Part shown: positions 16,660-24,469 of the stretch, piece by piece
How positions within the stretch are numbered: position 1 is the first letter of the stretch
How the letters are laid out: each line of letters begins with the position of its first letter
Origin: Achromobacter sp. RTa
GTDB lineage: Bacteria; Pseudomonadota; Gammaproteobacteria; Burkholderiales; Burkholderiaceae_B
Direction: 5' to 3'
Assembly (NCBI RefSeq): GCF_000757485.1
Contig: NZ_JPYO01000022.1
Span: forward strand, 62,001 to 126,000
DNA: 64,000 nucleotides
Notes under the pieces: model-generated
Told to the model about the DNA's origin: nothing
Databases searched by the model: none
The model's input: the letters and a program-made list of their open reading frames with translations, nothing else
Position numbers and translations under genes: made by a program

Positions 16660-16843
16660 GTTCTCGTTCGCCGGCATCTACCTGCCGCCGTTCTTTGCCT
16701 ACGCCTGCCTGGCGCTGCCGATCTATCTGGGCCTTCGCTTCGTGTTCGCACGCAGCGGCGTGCTGCGCTGGGTCTGGCATCCGGGCCTGTTCGAGTTCGC
16801 CATTTCCATTTGTCTTGTTTCCCTCTTGGTGCTTTATGTCTGA
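16649..16843 (+). CDS. DUF1656 small membrane protein (AaeX-like)
   Basis: 64 residues with two hydrophobic segments (YLPPFFAYACLALPIYLGL and FEFAISICLVSLLVLYV). This matches the small DUF1656/AaeX proteins that accompany FUSC-HlyD pumps. ATG at 16649 follows CTGGAGG (16634-16640) and overlaps the FUSC stop by 11 bases. Its own stop overlaps the start of the HlyD gene by eight bases, so translation of the three is tightly coupled. Confidence 0.85.
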   Translation: MLSEFSFAGIYLPPFFAYACLALPIYLGLRFVFARSGVLRWVWHPGLFEFAISICLVSLLVLYV

Positions 16844-17765
16844 ACGCTCAATTTCCGCCCAGCACCTGCTGCGGGCAGGACTCACCCTCGTGGTGGTGGT
16901 TGCCGCCGGCTTTCTGGTCAGTGCGCTGTGGCGCGCCTACGTCGTCGCTCCCTGGACCCGCGATGGCCGTGTCAGCGCGCAGATCGTGCGCATCGCCCCC
17001 GAAGTGTCAGGCACCGTCGCCGAGGTTTCGGTCGCGGACGACCAATACGTCAAACGCGGAGAAGTGCTCTATCGCATCGACAATGCCAGCTTCGCGCTGG
17101 CATTGGCCCAGGCCGAGGCCCAGCTGGCGGCGGCCGAGGTGTCCTTGCGCCAGAAGACTGAGGAGGCGCGCCGCCGCCGGGGTATGGAAAGCCTGGTGCC
17201 TGCCGAGGACATCCAGCGAGCGAATCAGGCCGTAGCCATCGCCCAGGCCGAACTTCGCGGTGCACGGGTCACCGTGGAGAGGGCGAAGCTGGATCTGGCG
17301 CGCACCGAACTGCGTGCGCCAACCGATGGCTACATCACGCGCCTGCGCCTGAACAAGGGCGACTACGCCGTGGCGGGCCAGCCGAACCTGGCCCTGATCG
17401 ACGCCCATAGCTTCTGGATTACCGGCTATTTCGAGGAAACCAAACTGCGCGGCATCAAGCCCGGCGCGGCGGCGCAAATCCGCCTGATGGGCTTCGACCA
17501 AGTGTTGCCAGGACGGGTGGCCAGCATCGGGCGCGGCATCACCGACAGCAACCAGCAGGCCGACGCGCAGGGCCTGCCGAGCGTGGAGCCCAGCTTCAGT
17601 TGGGTCCGGCTGGCGCAGCGCATTCCCGTGCGCGTCGAGTTCGAGCATGTCCCGCAGGAGGTCGTGCTGGCCGCCGGCATGACCGGCAGCATCGAGGTCA
17701 CGCCTTCAGCAGGCACGCCGGTGCCGCAGGGCCGGCTGATTTCGCTGCTACACCGCTGGATGTGA
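16836..17765 (+). CDS. HlyD-family periplasmic adaptor (AaeA/EmrA-like)
   Basis: A 309-residue membrane-fusion protein. One N-terminal transmembrane helix (residues ~13-32) is followed by a biotinyl/lipoyl-like half-motif (RIAPEVSGTVAEVSV). Then come an Ala/Glu/Arg-rich coiled coil (~75-150), the second lipoyl half (LRAPTDGYITRLRLN) and a beta-barrel domain. ATG at 16836 is chosen because the helix begins right after it and it overlaps the DUF1656 gene. It bridges the FUSC pump to the NodT outer-membrane channel encoded next. Confidence 0.88.
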   Translation: MSERSISAQHLLRAGLTLVVVVAAGFLVSALWRAYVVAPWTRDGRVSAQIVRIAPEVSGTVAEVSVADDQYVKRGEVLYRIDNASFALALAQAEAQLAAAEVSLRQKTEEARRRRGMESLVPAEDIQRANQAVAIAQAELRGARVTVERAKLDLARTELRAPTDGYITRLRLNKGDYAVAGQPNLALIDAHSFWITGYFEETKLRGIKPGAAAQIRLMGFDQVLPGRVASIGRGITDSNQQADAQGLPSVEPSFSWVRLAQRIPVRVEFEHVPQEVVLAAGMTGSIEVTPSAGTPVPQGRLISLLHRWM

Positions 17766-17775
17766 GGACAAAGCC

Positions 17776-19260
17776 ATGCCTGCACCCATCCCCTGCACAC
17801 AGCCGCGCCTTCGGCAGGCAATGCTGGCCTCACTGTTGGCCGTCCTGGCCGGCTGCACCACCGTGGGCCCGGACTACCGCACGCCGACGCTGGATGTGCC
17901 CGCGCACTGGATCGACGCCAACGTCGCCATGTCCGACGGCGACCACGATGGCCTGCGCACCTGGTGGCGCGCCTTCCAAGATCCGTTGCTCGACCGCCTG
18001 GTCGATCAGACCCTGACGCATAACCAGGACCTAGATATCGCCTTGGCGCGCCTGCGCCAGGCACGCGCCGAACGTGTGCAGATCGCATCAGCCGCCTTGC
18101 CCGAAGTCTCGGTCGGCGCCACTGGCCAGACGGTGCGCAGTAGCAAGGCACTCAGCGCGCAGCCCGGCGGACGGGCACGAACCTGGCACCTGGGATTCGA
18201 TGCCAGTTGGGAACTGGACTTGTTCGGAGGCACGCGCCGCGCGGTCGAAGCCGCTGACGCCGGCATCCAGGCGCTCGCCGAAGACCATCGCGCGCTGCAA
18301 GTGAGCTTGGTAGCCGAACTGGTATCCGATTACGCCGGACTGCGCGCCGCGCAACTGCGTCTGGCCATCGCGCAAGATAGTATCCGCACGCTGGCTGAAG
18401 CCGAACGCCTGGCCGAACAGGCACACCGCAGCGGCCTGGGCACGCTGGCCGACGTTACCCAGGCCCGCGCTGAGCGCGAAACGGCCGAGGCGCAACCGCC
18501 TTTGCTGGAAGCAGACATCGCCCGTTTCAGCCATGCCATCGGCGTGCTGGCGGGCGGCTTTCCCGGGGATTGGTACGCCGACCTCGCCACGTCCGCACCG
18601 GCATTGCCCATGCCGGCCGACTTGCCGCTGTCACTCCCTTCGGAAGTTATTCGCCAACGCCCCGACCTGCGTGCGGACGAACGACGCCTGGCCGCCGCCA
18701 CCGCGCAGATCGGCGTAGCCGAGGCCGCACGCTTTCCCACGTTCCGCATTCCCCTGGGAATCGGCACCACCGCCAGCGTCATCCACGACCTGTTCTCGGG
18801 CGCCAGCCTGGCGTGGTCGGCGGCGATGCAAGGCAGCCAGTCCCTCTACGATGCCGGCCGCGCGAGGGCAGGCGTGACAGCGGCGCAGGCCAACGCCGAC
18901 GCCGTGCGGCGCGTCTACGAGCGGGACGTGAGGTCGGCCCTGCGCGACGTGGAAGACGCCTTGACTGCATGGACCAGCGAACGCCAGCGGCAAGCCGCGT
19001 TACAGAAAGCAGTGGTCGACAGCCAACAAGCTTTGGAACAGACCACCCAACTCTACGCGCGGGGATTGAGCGCCTACTTGCCGGTGCTGGTGGCGCAGCG
19101 CAGCCTGAACCAGGCACGCGATGCGCTTGCCCTCAGCCAACTGGCGCAGTTGCAAGGCGGCATTGCCTTGTACAAGGCGCTGGGCGCGGGAGGGACGGAC
19201 AGGGCATTGCTCTTTCAATCCGACGAAGGCCCCGCCGCACAAACAGCGGCGACGCATTGA
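17776..19260 (+). CDS. NodT-family outer-membrane efflux lipoprotein
   Basis: A 494-residue TolC-like channel subunit of the RND/NodT outer-membrane factor group. The lipobox LAGC gives lipid attachment at Cys27, followed by TTVGPDYRTP, the usual N-terminus of these proteins. The repeated outer-membrane-efflux domains cover residues ~70-260 and ~280-470, with long helices (LRQARAERVQIA and AQANADAVRRVYERDVRSALRDVEDAL). It lies 10 bases after the adaptor and completes the pump. Confidence 0.9.
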   Translation: MPAPIPCTQPRLRQAMLASLLAVLAGCTTVGPDYRTPTLDVPAHWIDANVAMSDGDHDGLRTWWRAFQDPLLDRLVDQTLTHNQDLDIALARLRQARAERVQIASAALPEVSVGATGQTVRSSKALSAQPGGRARTWHLGFDASWELDLFGGTRRAVEAADAGIQALAEDHRALQVSLVAELVSDYAGLRAAQLRLAIAQDSIRTLAEAERLAEQAHRSGLGTLADVTQARAERETAEAQPPLLEADIARFSHAIGVLAGGFPGDWYADLATSAPALPMPADLPLSLPSEVIRQRPDLRADERRLAAATAQIGVAEAARFPTFRIPLGIGTTASVIHDLFSGASLAWSAAMQGSQSLYDAGRARAGVTAAQANADAVRRVYERDVRSALRDVEDALTAWTSERQRQAALQKAVVDSQQALEQTTQLYARGLSAYLPVLVAQRSLNQARDALALSQLAQLQGGIALYKALGAGGTDRALLFQSDEGPAAQTAATH

Positions 19261-19285
19261 CGTTCTGAGGCATGGGAGGCACTGA

Positions 19286-20182
19286 ATGGAGCTACGTCAT
19301 CTTCGATGCTTCCTGGCCGTGGCCGAAGAACTCCACTTCGCCCGTGCGGCGGAGAAGCTGCACATTGAACAGTCGCCACTGTCGCGCACCATCAAGGAAC
19401 TGGAAGAAGACCTGGGCGTGCGCCTATTCATTCGCAACACTCGCAGCACTCGCCTATCGCGTGCCGGGGAGGTCTTCAAGGAGCATGTGCCGCGCATCTT
19501 TACCTCCTTGCAACAGGCCCGCGATGGAGCCCGATCCGTTGCTGCTGGCTATGACGGCCAACTGCGCATTGCCTTGTCCGACGGCATCACGCCACCACAC
19601 CTGAGCGCCTTCCTGGCGAAGTGCCGGGACGATGATCCAGAAGTCGATATCCATTTAATTGAAGTCCCCTTGTCGCAGCAGATCAAGGGGCTTCGCGAAG
19701 ACCTCTACGACGCAGGATTCGCACAGTCTGACGACGTGGGCGATGGTTTGCTTGCTGTACCTGCTTGGCGTGATCCGCTTGTGATCGCGGTTCTGGCCAA
19801 GCATCCGCTGCTGACCCGTAAACGTATTCCTCTGGAAGAAGTCCTGCGCTATCCCATAGTGATGGGCGATCCGCACGCTTGCGAGGGCTACTGTCGGCAG
19901 ATTGCGCGGGTACTGCGCAAGGTGGAAACGGAGCCGCTAGTGGCGGAAGAAGTCGCTTCGCTTGATCTGATGCTGACCTTGGTTTCCGCTGGTTATGCCT
20001 TGGCGCTGGTCGGGGCGTCGCAGATCGCGGCCTGCCGTTCGCCAGACGTGACTAGCCGTCCGCTGGCGGGCATGTCGCCTGTGCTCACGACCTATCTCCT
20101 GCGAGCCGATGCAGTCCCTTCCGAGCCGCTGTCCCGCTTCATCGAACGCGCCATTCCGGACGCTTCTGATTCATCCCGTTAA
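19286..20182 (+). CDS. LysR-family transcriptional regulator
   Basis: 298 residues. The N-terminal HTH (MELRHLRCFLAVAEELHFARAAEKLHI, then SPLSRTIKELEEDLG) and the C-terminal effector domain are intact. It starts 25 bases after the NodT gene with GGGAGG at 19273-19278, so it may be co-transcribed with the pump. It resembles the BenM/CatM-like group by its opening MELRHLRCF. It may be a second regulator of the exporter or an ancestral part of the ICE backbone; the sequence does not decide. Confidence 0.85.
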   Translation: MELRHLRCFLAVAEELHFARAAEKLHIEQSPLSRTIKELEEDLGVRLFIRNTRSTRLSRAGEVFKEHVPRIFTSLQQARDGARSVAAGYDGQLRIALSDGITPPHLSAFLAKCRDDDPEVDIHLIEVPLSQQIKGLREDLYDAGFAQSDDVGDGLLAVPAWRDPLVIAVLAKHPLLTRKRIPLEEVLRYPIVMGDPHACEGYCRQIARVLRKVETEPLVAEEVASLDLMLTLVSAGYALALVGASQIAACRSPDVTSRPLAGMSPVLTTYLLRADAVPSEPLSRFIERAIPDASDSSR

Positions 20183-20770
20183 CCTTGATTCCACTCATTC
20201 GATGCCTTGCTGCTCTGGCGCAGCAGGGCATACCTCGGCGTAGGCAGCACGCGGCCAAGCCCGTCACCATGCGGCTTTGCGCCTCCTGACGGCACGGTGC
20301 CGCAATATGGTGCGTGCCGTGCCAACTCTATGTGCAGACAGGCTTTGCGCGCACCGTAGTGCCGCGCCCTTTAATCTTGCCTTCCGCCGCTCTCATGTCA
20401 AACGGCACGCAATTTTGATGCAGCGGCGGCGCGTCAAGCCTGTCGCCTGCACGTTGGACGGCTGCGCCGAGTGCAGTTCGGCATACAGTGCGAATGCGCG
20501 CGCAATGACAGGCCGATAGCACGTTGCCAAGCATGGGAGTGACCGCATGACGTGCAGCGCCGATGCCAACGGCCATGCTTCACACTGGCATGGTTTTGAA
20601 ATGCTTCCGCCCCTGTTTCACGCATACAAGCGTGCGTGAAACAGGGGCGGAATCTTTGCAACTGCGAGTGCCGACCGCCGACATAAAACGACCCGAAGGA
20701 GACACCCGCTCCCCCCTAATCTTATCGTCGCAAAACAGCCGTTCGAACCCTCACAGCCGCGCCTTACTAC
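20183..20770. other. Gene-free stretch containing a long perfect hairpin
   Basis: No convincing coding frame. The region contains the long inverted repeat at 20605-20652, an imperfect palindrome GGCACGGTGCC near 20290, and short strings shared with the left arm of the element (TATGGTGCGT). It separates the cargo from the RHH-YfbU and integrase genes, which read the other way, so it is a junction between modules. Confidence 0.5.
20605..20652. repeat. Perfect 20-base inverted repeat with 8-base loop
   Basis: Bases 20605-20624 (TTCCGCCCC...CACGCA) are exactly complementary to 20633-20652, with TACAAGCG as the loop. There is no T-run on either side, so it is not a standard terminator. Possibilities are a transcription block between converging genes, a recombinase site, or the fused ends of a lost small element. 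Confidence 0.75.
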
Positions 20771-21460
20771 TCAGCGCTCGACCTTGAGCAACTCAATGAT
20801 CTGGTCAACGCCGAGGTCTCGACCAAAGCCTAGAGTCGCCCGGATCGGTTGGAACGCTTTGCTCATGCGGCTATAGCGAGCGGCGGTCGGTGAGTGCGAG
20901 TTGAAGTCACGCTTCTTGAATCGGGAAAAACGATCCATTTTTTCGACAAGGAAGCGGGCAATGCTCATTAAAGAGCTCTCGTTATTGCCGTCGAAGCCAG
21001 CGAACTTGGGCAGGTAGCCATGGTTTGCAGCCTTTAGGCGCTCAGTTTCTTCTGGCGTCAGCTTTTCGATGCTGCTTTCGATGAAGTCCCACATGTCCAG
21101 CGTATCAACTACCAGAGTAACGTCTGCGGGTCGATCTGCGTGTGTATGGAACAACCCCTGCATCTCCCACGTTGGAGCCCAGTAGTGCCCCCCATAGATG
21201 GTCTCGGCGACAAAATCGACATCGGTTTCGGCATTCTTGATATTCAGGTGCTTCATGATGTCTCGCAGCATCATGAAGTTCAGCTTGTCTCCATCCGTGA
21301 GGTGAATACTCTTGCCCGTCATCGTGCCGAGGCCGATGTCCACTAGCTGACGGATAGCATCAGAGCGGGAACTGGCTTGGCCCGTCTCATTCATCCAGAT
21401 GTCGATACGTTCGACGAGCTCTTCATCAAGGCGTAGTTCAAGTCGTTCGGCTTTTCCCAT
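20771..21460 (-). CDS. Ribbon-helix-helix N-terminal domain fused to YfbU domain
   Basis: A 229-residue protein. Residues ~4-45 (ERLELRLDEELVERIDIWM, then SSRSDAIRQLVDIGLG) are a ribbon-helix-helix DNA-binding domain. Residues ~50-229 match the YfbU family (KLNFMMLRDIMKHL, AETIYGGHYWAPTWEMQGLF). E. coli YfbU lacks the RHH part and has been linked to cell death; its biochemical role is unknown. ATG at 21460 follows GGAG with suitable spacing. The promoter is overlaid by two dyads, so autoregulation is likely. It lies just inside the integrase, a usual place for accessory or maintenance genes in integrative elements. Confidence 0.8.
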   Translation of the reverse strand: MGKAERLELRLDEELVERIDIWMNETGQASSRSDAIRQLVDIGLGTMTGKSIHLTDGDKLNFMMLRDIMKHLNIKNAETDVDFVAETIYGGHYWAPTWEMQGLFHTHADRPADVTLVVDTLDMWDFIESSIEKLTPEETERLKAANHGYLPKFAGFDGNNESSLMSIARFLVEKMDRFSRFKKRDFNSHSPTAARYSRMSKAFQPIRATLGFGRDLGVDQIIELLKVER

Positions 21461-21477
21461 GGCAAATCTCCGGCTTC

Positions 21478-21533
21478 CCGGCAAATTGCCGGCTTACCGT
21501 ACAAATGTACGGCAATCATGCTGAGTTTGTCAA
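21478..21533 (-). promoter_or_regulatory. Promoter with overlapping dyad operators for the RHH-YfbU gene
   Basis: On the minus strand, -35 TTGACA (21528-21533) and -10 TACATT (21504-21509) are 18 bases apart. The -10 lies inside the dyad 21497-21512 (CCGTACA-AA-TGTACGG). A second dyad, CCGGCAA-A-TTGCCGG (21478-21492), follows downstream, and CCGGCTT is repeated beside both. This is the arrangement expected for an RHH autorepressor. Confidence 0.6.
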
Positions 21534-21602
21534 TACCGCCCAGCCGACAGCATTGAATGCGCCTCCAAAGCAGTCACACCGAATGACCACAACTGGACTA
21601 AC

Positions 21603-22817
21603 TCAGTCAGCGCTGACGGTATTTTCTCGTACCTTTAACCGCTTACCCATGACCACCGTTTGGCGGCGCAACGCTACCAATTCCGCAGCCTTGCGCACCG
21701 GATCATCCTCGGTGTGGACATAGCGCATGAACATCGCCACGGTCTTGTGCGCCGTCAGCGCCATGCCGACCTTGACCGGGATGCCCGAGTTGGCAATGTC
21801 GGTTGCGGAACGGTGGCGGATACCGTGGGTGCCGACATGCGCTGCGCCTGCGGCCTTGAGCGCACGGCTCCAGCCGTTGTAATACTCGCCCGTGGTCAGG
21901 TGCTGGCCGGGATGGCTCGGGGATGGCAGCACGTAGGGGCTGCCTTCCTGCTTCGGTGCTGTCGATAGAAGCCGGTAGGCTTCCTCGCTCATGGGTTTGG
22001 ACATGCCGCCGGTCTTGCTGTCGGGCCAGACGACGCGCCGGTTCTCGAAGTCCACCCAATCCCATTGGAGCGTGACGATTTCGCCGCGCCGACCGGCGAA
22101 CTCGAATTGCAGGCGGATTGCCAACGGGATGACGTAGTTCTCCAGTCCTTCGGCCTCGATCCTATCGAGCTGCCGGAACAGCTTGCCCATGTCTTCGTCG
22201 CTGATGAGGTGGGTGGCCTTGCCGTTGGGGAACATGGGCACGTGACGGCACGGATTGGTGCCGTCGGGACGATAGCCCCACACCTCGGCCAGATTGAACA
22301 TACGGCGCATGACGCTGAATGTGCGGTTCGCGTCGGCAGGCTTGTGGGCCATCTTCTTCATCATCGCCGCCACGTCCGGGCGCTTCACATCCTGAACCTT
22401 CATCCGGCCAATCATTGGAATGATGTTGCGGTCGATGACGCTCTGGTAGCCCTCCTGCGTGCTGGGCTTGTTGCGTAGCTTGGAGTAGTCCTCCATGAAC
22501 TTCGCGCACAACTCCTTGACCGTGGGTGCTTTGCGGGCAGCTGCCTTGTCGGCGGCGGGGTCGCCGCCCCGGCGTACCTGGGCCAGCCACTCTTGCGCCA
22601 ACGAGCGGGCCTGTTCGACGGTCAATTCCCCGTACTGGCCCAAGGCAGGCTTGCGGCGCTCGCCCGCGTTCGTGCGGTACTGGAGCATGAACACCTTGCG
22701 GCCCGCTGGGGTAATCTTGCACAGGAAGCCGGGCACCAGCGTGTCCCGGAGTTCGATGGCTTGCGACTGAGGTTGCGCCGCATCGACGGCGGACTTGGTG
22801 AGCTTGAGCTTTGCCAT
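21603..22817 (-). CDS. int: Tyrosine site-specific integrase of the element
   Basis: A 404-residue phage-type integrase. The N-terminal arm-binding DUF4102-like domain (~1-95) is followed by a SAM-like core-binding domain (~98-180) and the catalytic domain. The catalytic residues are intact: Arg244 (GRRGE), Lys268, His331 and Arg334 (HGIRHR), His357 and the nucleophile Tyr366 (FMRY). ATG at 22817 (MAKLKLTKSAVD) follows AGGAG; a longer frame from 22856 is not needed. The gene lies about 180 bases inside the right attachment octamer. The integrase appears functional even though the transfer genes are gone. Confidence 0.93.
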   Translation of the reverse strand: MAKLKLTKSAVDAAQPQSQAIELRDTLVPGFLCKITPAGRKVFMLQYRTNAGERRKPALGQYGELTVEQARSLAQEWLAQVRRGGDPAADKAAARKAPTVKELCAKFMEDYSKLRNKPSTQEGYQSVIDRNIIPMIGRMKVQDVKRPDVAAMMKKMAHKPADANRTFSVMRRMFNLAEVWGYRPDGTNPCRHVPMFPNGKATHLISDEDMGKLFRQLDRIEAEGLENYVIPLAIRLQFEFAGRRGEIVTLQWDWVDFENRRVVWPDSKTGGMSKPMSEEAYRLLSTAPKQEGSPYVLPSPSHPGQHLTTGEYYNGWSRALKAAGAAHVGTHGIRHRSATDIANSGIPVKVGMALTAHKTVAMFMRYVHTEDDPVRKAAELVALRRQTVVMGKRLKVRENTVSAD

Positions 22818-22992
22818 GATGACTCCTCGGAACAACCCGATTCCCAGGAGCCTCATAGGGGCCAGCAGAGGGGAAGGCGGGTCAGGTTTCGGAAAGCACC
22901 GGCATATGTTGAACGCACCTAAATTATTGATAAACCTGCTGTATCGGGTCTAGGCGCGTACCAACGAAATGCGGCACTGGAGTCATGGTGAA

Positions 22993-23000
22993 ATGAAAAA
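22993..23000. repeat. Right attachment-site octamer of the element
   Basis: ATGAAAAA, identical in orientation to 9114-9121. On the minus strand it reads TTTTTCAT and overlaps the U-tract of the terminator of the BON-domain gene. This is the sequence I recall as the target core of Tn4371-like integrases. Confidence 0.62.
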
Positions 23001-23027
23001 AACGGCGCCCGCCATGCGGACGCCGTT
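22996..23027 (-). terminator. Intrinsic terminator of the BON-domain gene
   Basis: Reading the minus strand, AACGGCG (23021-23027) pairs with CGCCGTT (23001-23007), and inner GC pairs extend the stem around a short loop. Seven T residues follow (complement of 22996-23002). It overlaps the right attachment octamer, so integration preserves the terminator. Confidence 0.8.
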
Positions 23028-23060
23028 TCTCTTCGGGGCTCGCCCGAAGCGACGCTGGCT

Positions 23061-23399
23061 CTACTGCTTGTTCTTGGCGGGATCGACCTTGATGTTGTTC
23101 ATTACCTGTTTCACGCCTTCGACACCTCGCGTCACGGTGGCAGCATGATCGGCCTCGGCGGCGGTCCCCACGGTGCCGGTCAGCGTCGTGACGCCGGCAT
23201 TGGTTTCCACGGCGATGTCCAGCGCGCTCAACTGCTTGTCGGCCACGAAGGCGGCCTTGACCTTGGTGGTCACGGTGGCGTCGGACGCATATTCACCCAC
23301 GGACTGTTTCGGCTTGCCGTCGTCGGCGGCAAAGGCGATGGAAGTGAAGACGGCGCCCGTGCCCAGCGCAGCGGCGGCGATCAGCTTGCGAAATTCCAT
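23061..23399 (-). CDS. BON-domain periplasmic protein (OsmY-like)
   Basis: 112 residues with a signal peptide (MEFRKLIAAAALG to AFA) and one BON domain (residues ~38-107: ATVTTKVKAAFVADKQLSALDIAVETNAGVTTLTG in part). Such proteins are envelope-stress proteins thought to associate with membranes. The second ATG (23399) is preferred over 23405, because AAGGAG is only one base from the first but seven from the second. It is the last gene of a leftward trio with DUF1328 and CsbD proteins, all of general-stress type. Confidence 0.88.
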   Translation of the reverse strand: MEFRKLIAAAALGTGAVFTSIAFAADDGKPKQSVGEYASDATVTTKVKAAFVADKQLSALDIAVETNAGVTTLTGTVGTAAEADHAATVTRGVEGVKQVMNNIKVDPAKNKQ

Positions 23400-23473
23400 A
23401 GTCATGCTCCTTGTTGGTGTGGTTCGGCGCGTTCGAGACGCAACGGGTTTCGGGAAACTCCTGGGTACGGGTT

Positions 23474-23638
23474 CTATTTCTTGCGGAATGCGCCGCCCAA
23501 TATGGACAGCAGCGCCAGTACCAGGAAGACGAAGAACAGGATCTTGGCGATGCCCGCAGCGCCGGCGGCGATGCCGCCGAAACCCAGGACAGCCGCGATG
23601 ATGGCAATGACGAAGAAAACTACGGCGTAGTGCAGCAT
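23474..23638 (-). CDS. DUF1328 small membrane protein (YtjA-like)
   Basis: 54 residues, reading [20 protein letters not shown] at the start, then a Gly/Ala-rich hinge and a second hydrophobic segment ending GGAFRKK. This is the standard DUF1328 two-helix membrane peptide. The ATG (23636-23638) follows GGAGAAGC. It sits between the BON and CsbD genes on the same strand; such trios are commonly induced by osmotic or envelope stress. Confidence 0.9.
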   Translation of the reverse strand: MLHYAVVFFVIAIIAAVLGFGGIAAGAAGIAKILFFVFLVLALLSILGGAFRKK

Positions 23639-23665
23639 GTCAGCTTCTCCTGGTGGTTGCCTGGA

Positions 23666-23866
23666 TCAGGGATTGCGGTCGAAGAAGTCGCGGACTTCCT
23701 TTTCCGCCTGCTCCCGGGTCTTGCCATAGCGCTCCTGGATCAGGCCTGCCAGGCGTTCGGCGTTGCCTTCCGTGCGGGTCAGCTCATCGTCGGTGAGCTC
23801 GCCCCAGGCAGCCTTGGCCTTGCCTGCCAGTTGCTTCCATTTGCCCGCGATAACGTCGTTGTTCAT
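23666..23866 (-). CDS. CsbD-family stress-response protein
   Basis: 66 residues beginning MNNDVIAGKWKQLAGKAKAA, with the paired motifs GELTDDEL and REQAEKEVRDF of the CsbD family. These are small hydrophilic proteins of unknown mechanism that accumulate in general stress. The ATG at 23866 is preceded by GGAGAG; a longer frame to 24010 lacks support. It is the first gene of the trio CsbD-DUF1328-BON. Confidence 0.92.
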   Translation of the reverse strand: MNNDVIAGKWKQLAGKAKAAWGELTDDELTRTEGNAERLAGLIQERYGKTREQAEKEVRDFFDRNP

Positions 23867-24279
23867 GGTGATCTCTCCGTTTGCGTGCGAGGAGGGCTTG
23901 TGGCTTGCAAACCCGGCCCCGCGGTTGAATGGGACATCGATCAGCCAGGCCTGCCTGCGTAGCGGATGCTGTCGTGCAGGCCATGTCTTCAACGTACGAG
24001 TCGCCGGCAAGGCCTGTCAAACCTTGCTGTGGACAAATGTAACGGCGCCAGCGCGGCGGGATGGCCGGATTTCCGGCGGCAGGGGTTGCAGGCGCACTAG
24101 CGGCGGAAGTTACATTCCAGCAATGTCTTGTCGGCTTTTGCGGGAGGCTGGTAACGGGATCTGCGGACAGGCGCCACGCGCGATTTGTCCGTGGCGGCTG
24201 GCCCGGGCCCGGACGCGAAGGTATAGTCGTCGTGAGGAATCCTCGCGGTTCGATCATGACGAAAAGGAGAGGGGCACGC
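23867..24279. other. Spacer between the csbD-like gene and a small lipoprotein gene
   Basis: No coding frame supported. A possible leftward promoter for the stress trio is TTGACA (complement of 24015-24020) with a weak TACGTT (complement of 23991-23996) 18 bases away. Confidence 0.35.
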
Positions 24280-24399
24280 ATGACGCAACGACTTTGCAGC
24301 GCGATCTTGTTGACGCTGGCCGCCATGGCGGCGGTGGGATGCACGAATGTGACGGACAGGTACCAGGCGGTGGCGCCCGCGGTGTCGGCCACCAGTTGA
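24280..24399 (+). CDS. Small predicted lipoprotein, function unknown
   Basis: 39 residues: MTQRLCSAILLTLAAMAAVGC gives an n-region, a hydrophobic core and a lipobox-like AVGC (Cys21), followed by about 18 polar residues (TNVTDRYQAVAPAVSATS). AAAGGAGAGGGG lies 5' of the ATG, and a hairpin terminator follows 25 bases after the stop. It recalls entericidin-sized lipoproteins in size only; I see no sequence match. Confidence 0.55.
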   Translation: MTQRLCSAILLTLAAMAAVGCTNVTDRYQAVAPAVSATS

Positions 24400-24424
24400 G
24401 CCGCCAGCCGTAGCCTGAAGACGG

Positions 24425-24449
24425 AACGGGGCGCCTGTGCGCCCCGTTT
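24425..24449. terminator. Hairpin terminator between the small lipoprotein and cphA
   Basis: AACGGGGCGC (24425-24434) pairs perfectly with GCGCCCCGTT (24439-24448) around CTGT. The T-run is short (TTT). It lies between convergent genes and probably serves both directions. Confidence 0.6.
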
Positions 24450-24469
24450 CCATTGAACCGCGGGGGCGG

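Larger units (their letters stand above)
9114..23000. mobile_element. Degraded Tn4371-like integrative element, about 13.9 kb
   Basis: Bounded by direct octamers ATGAAAAA at 9114-9121 and 22993-23000. A tyrosine integrase gene (21603-22817) reads away from the right end, and a relic of a DUF3363 relaxase lies at 9640-9842 near the left end. From memory, elements of the Tn4371 family integrate at 5'-TTTTTCAT-3', the complement of this octamer, and carry a DUF3363-type relaxase. No trb, traG or repA/parA genes are seen, so conjugation has been lost. Cargo: a TauE / PanE-like / RpiR / EamA group, a LysR-FUSC-DUF1656-HlyD-NodT efflux operon, a second LysR and an RHH-YfbU gene. The flanks (phzF on the left, the BON gene terminator on the right) would be contiguous in a strain without it. 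Confidence 0.7.

Noticed and set aside
20563-20787. Short frames on both strands around the long hairpin
   Set aside because: They arise from the symmetry of the inverted repeat and give near-identical nonsense peptides on the two strands.
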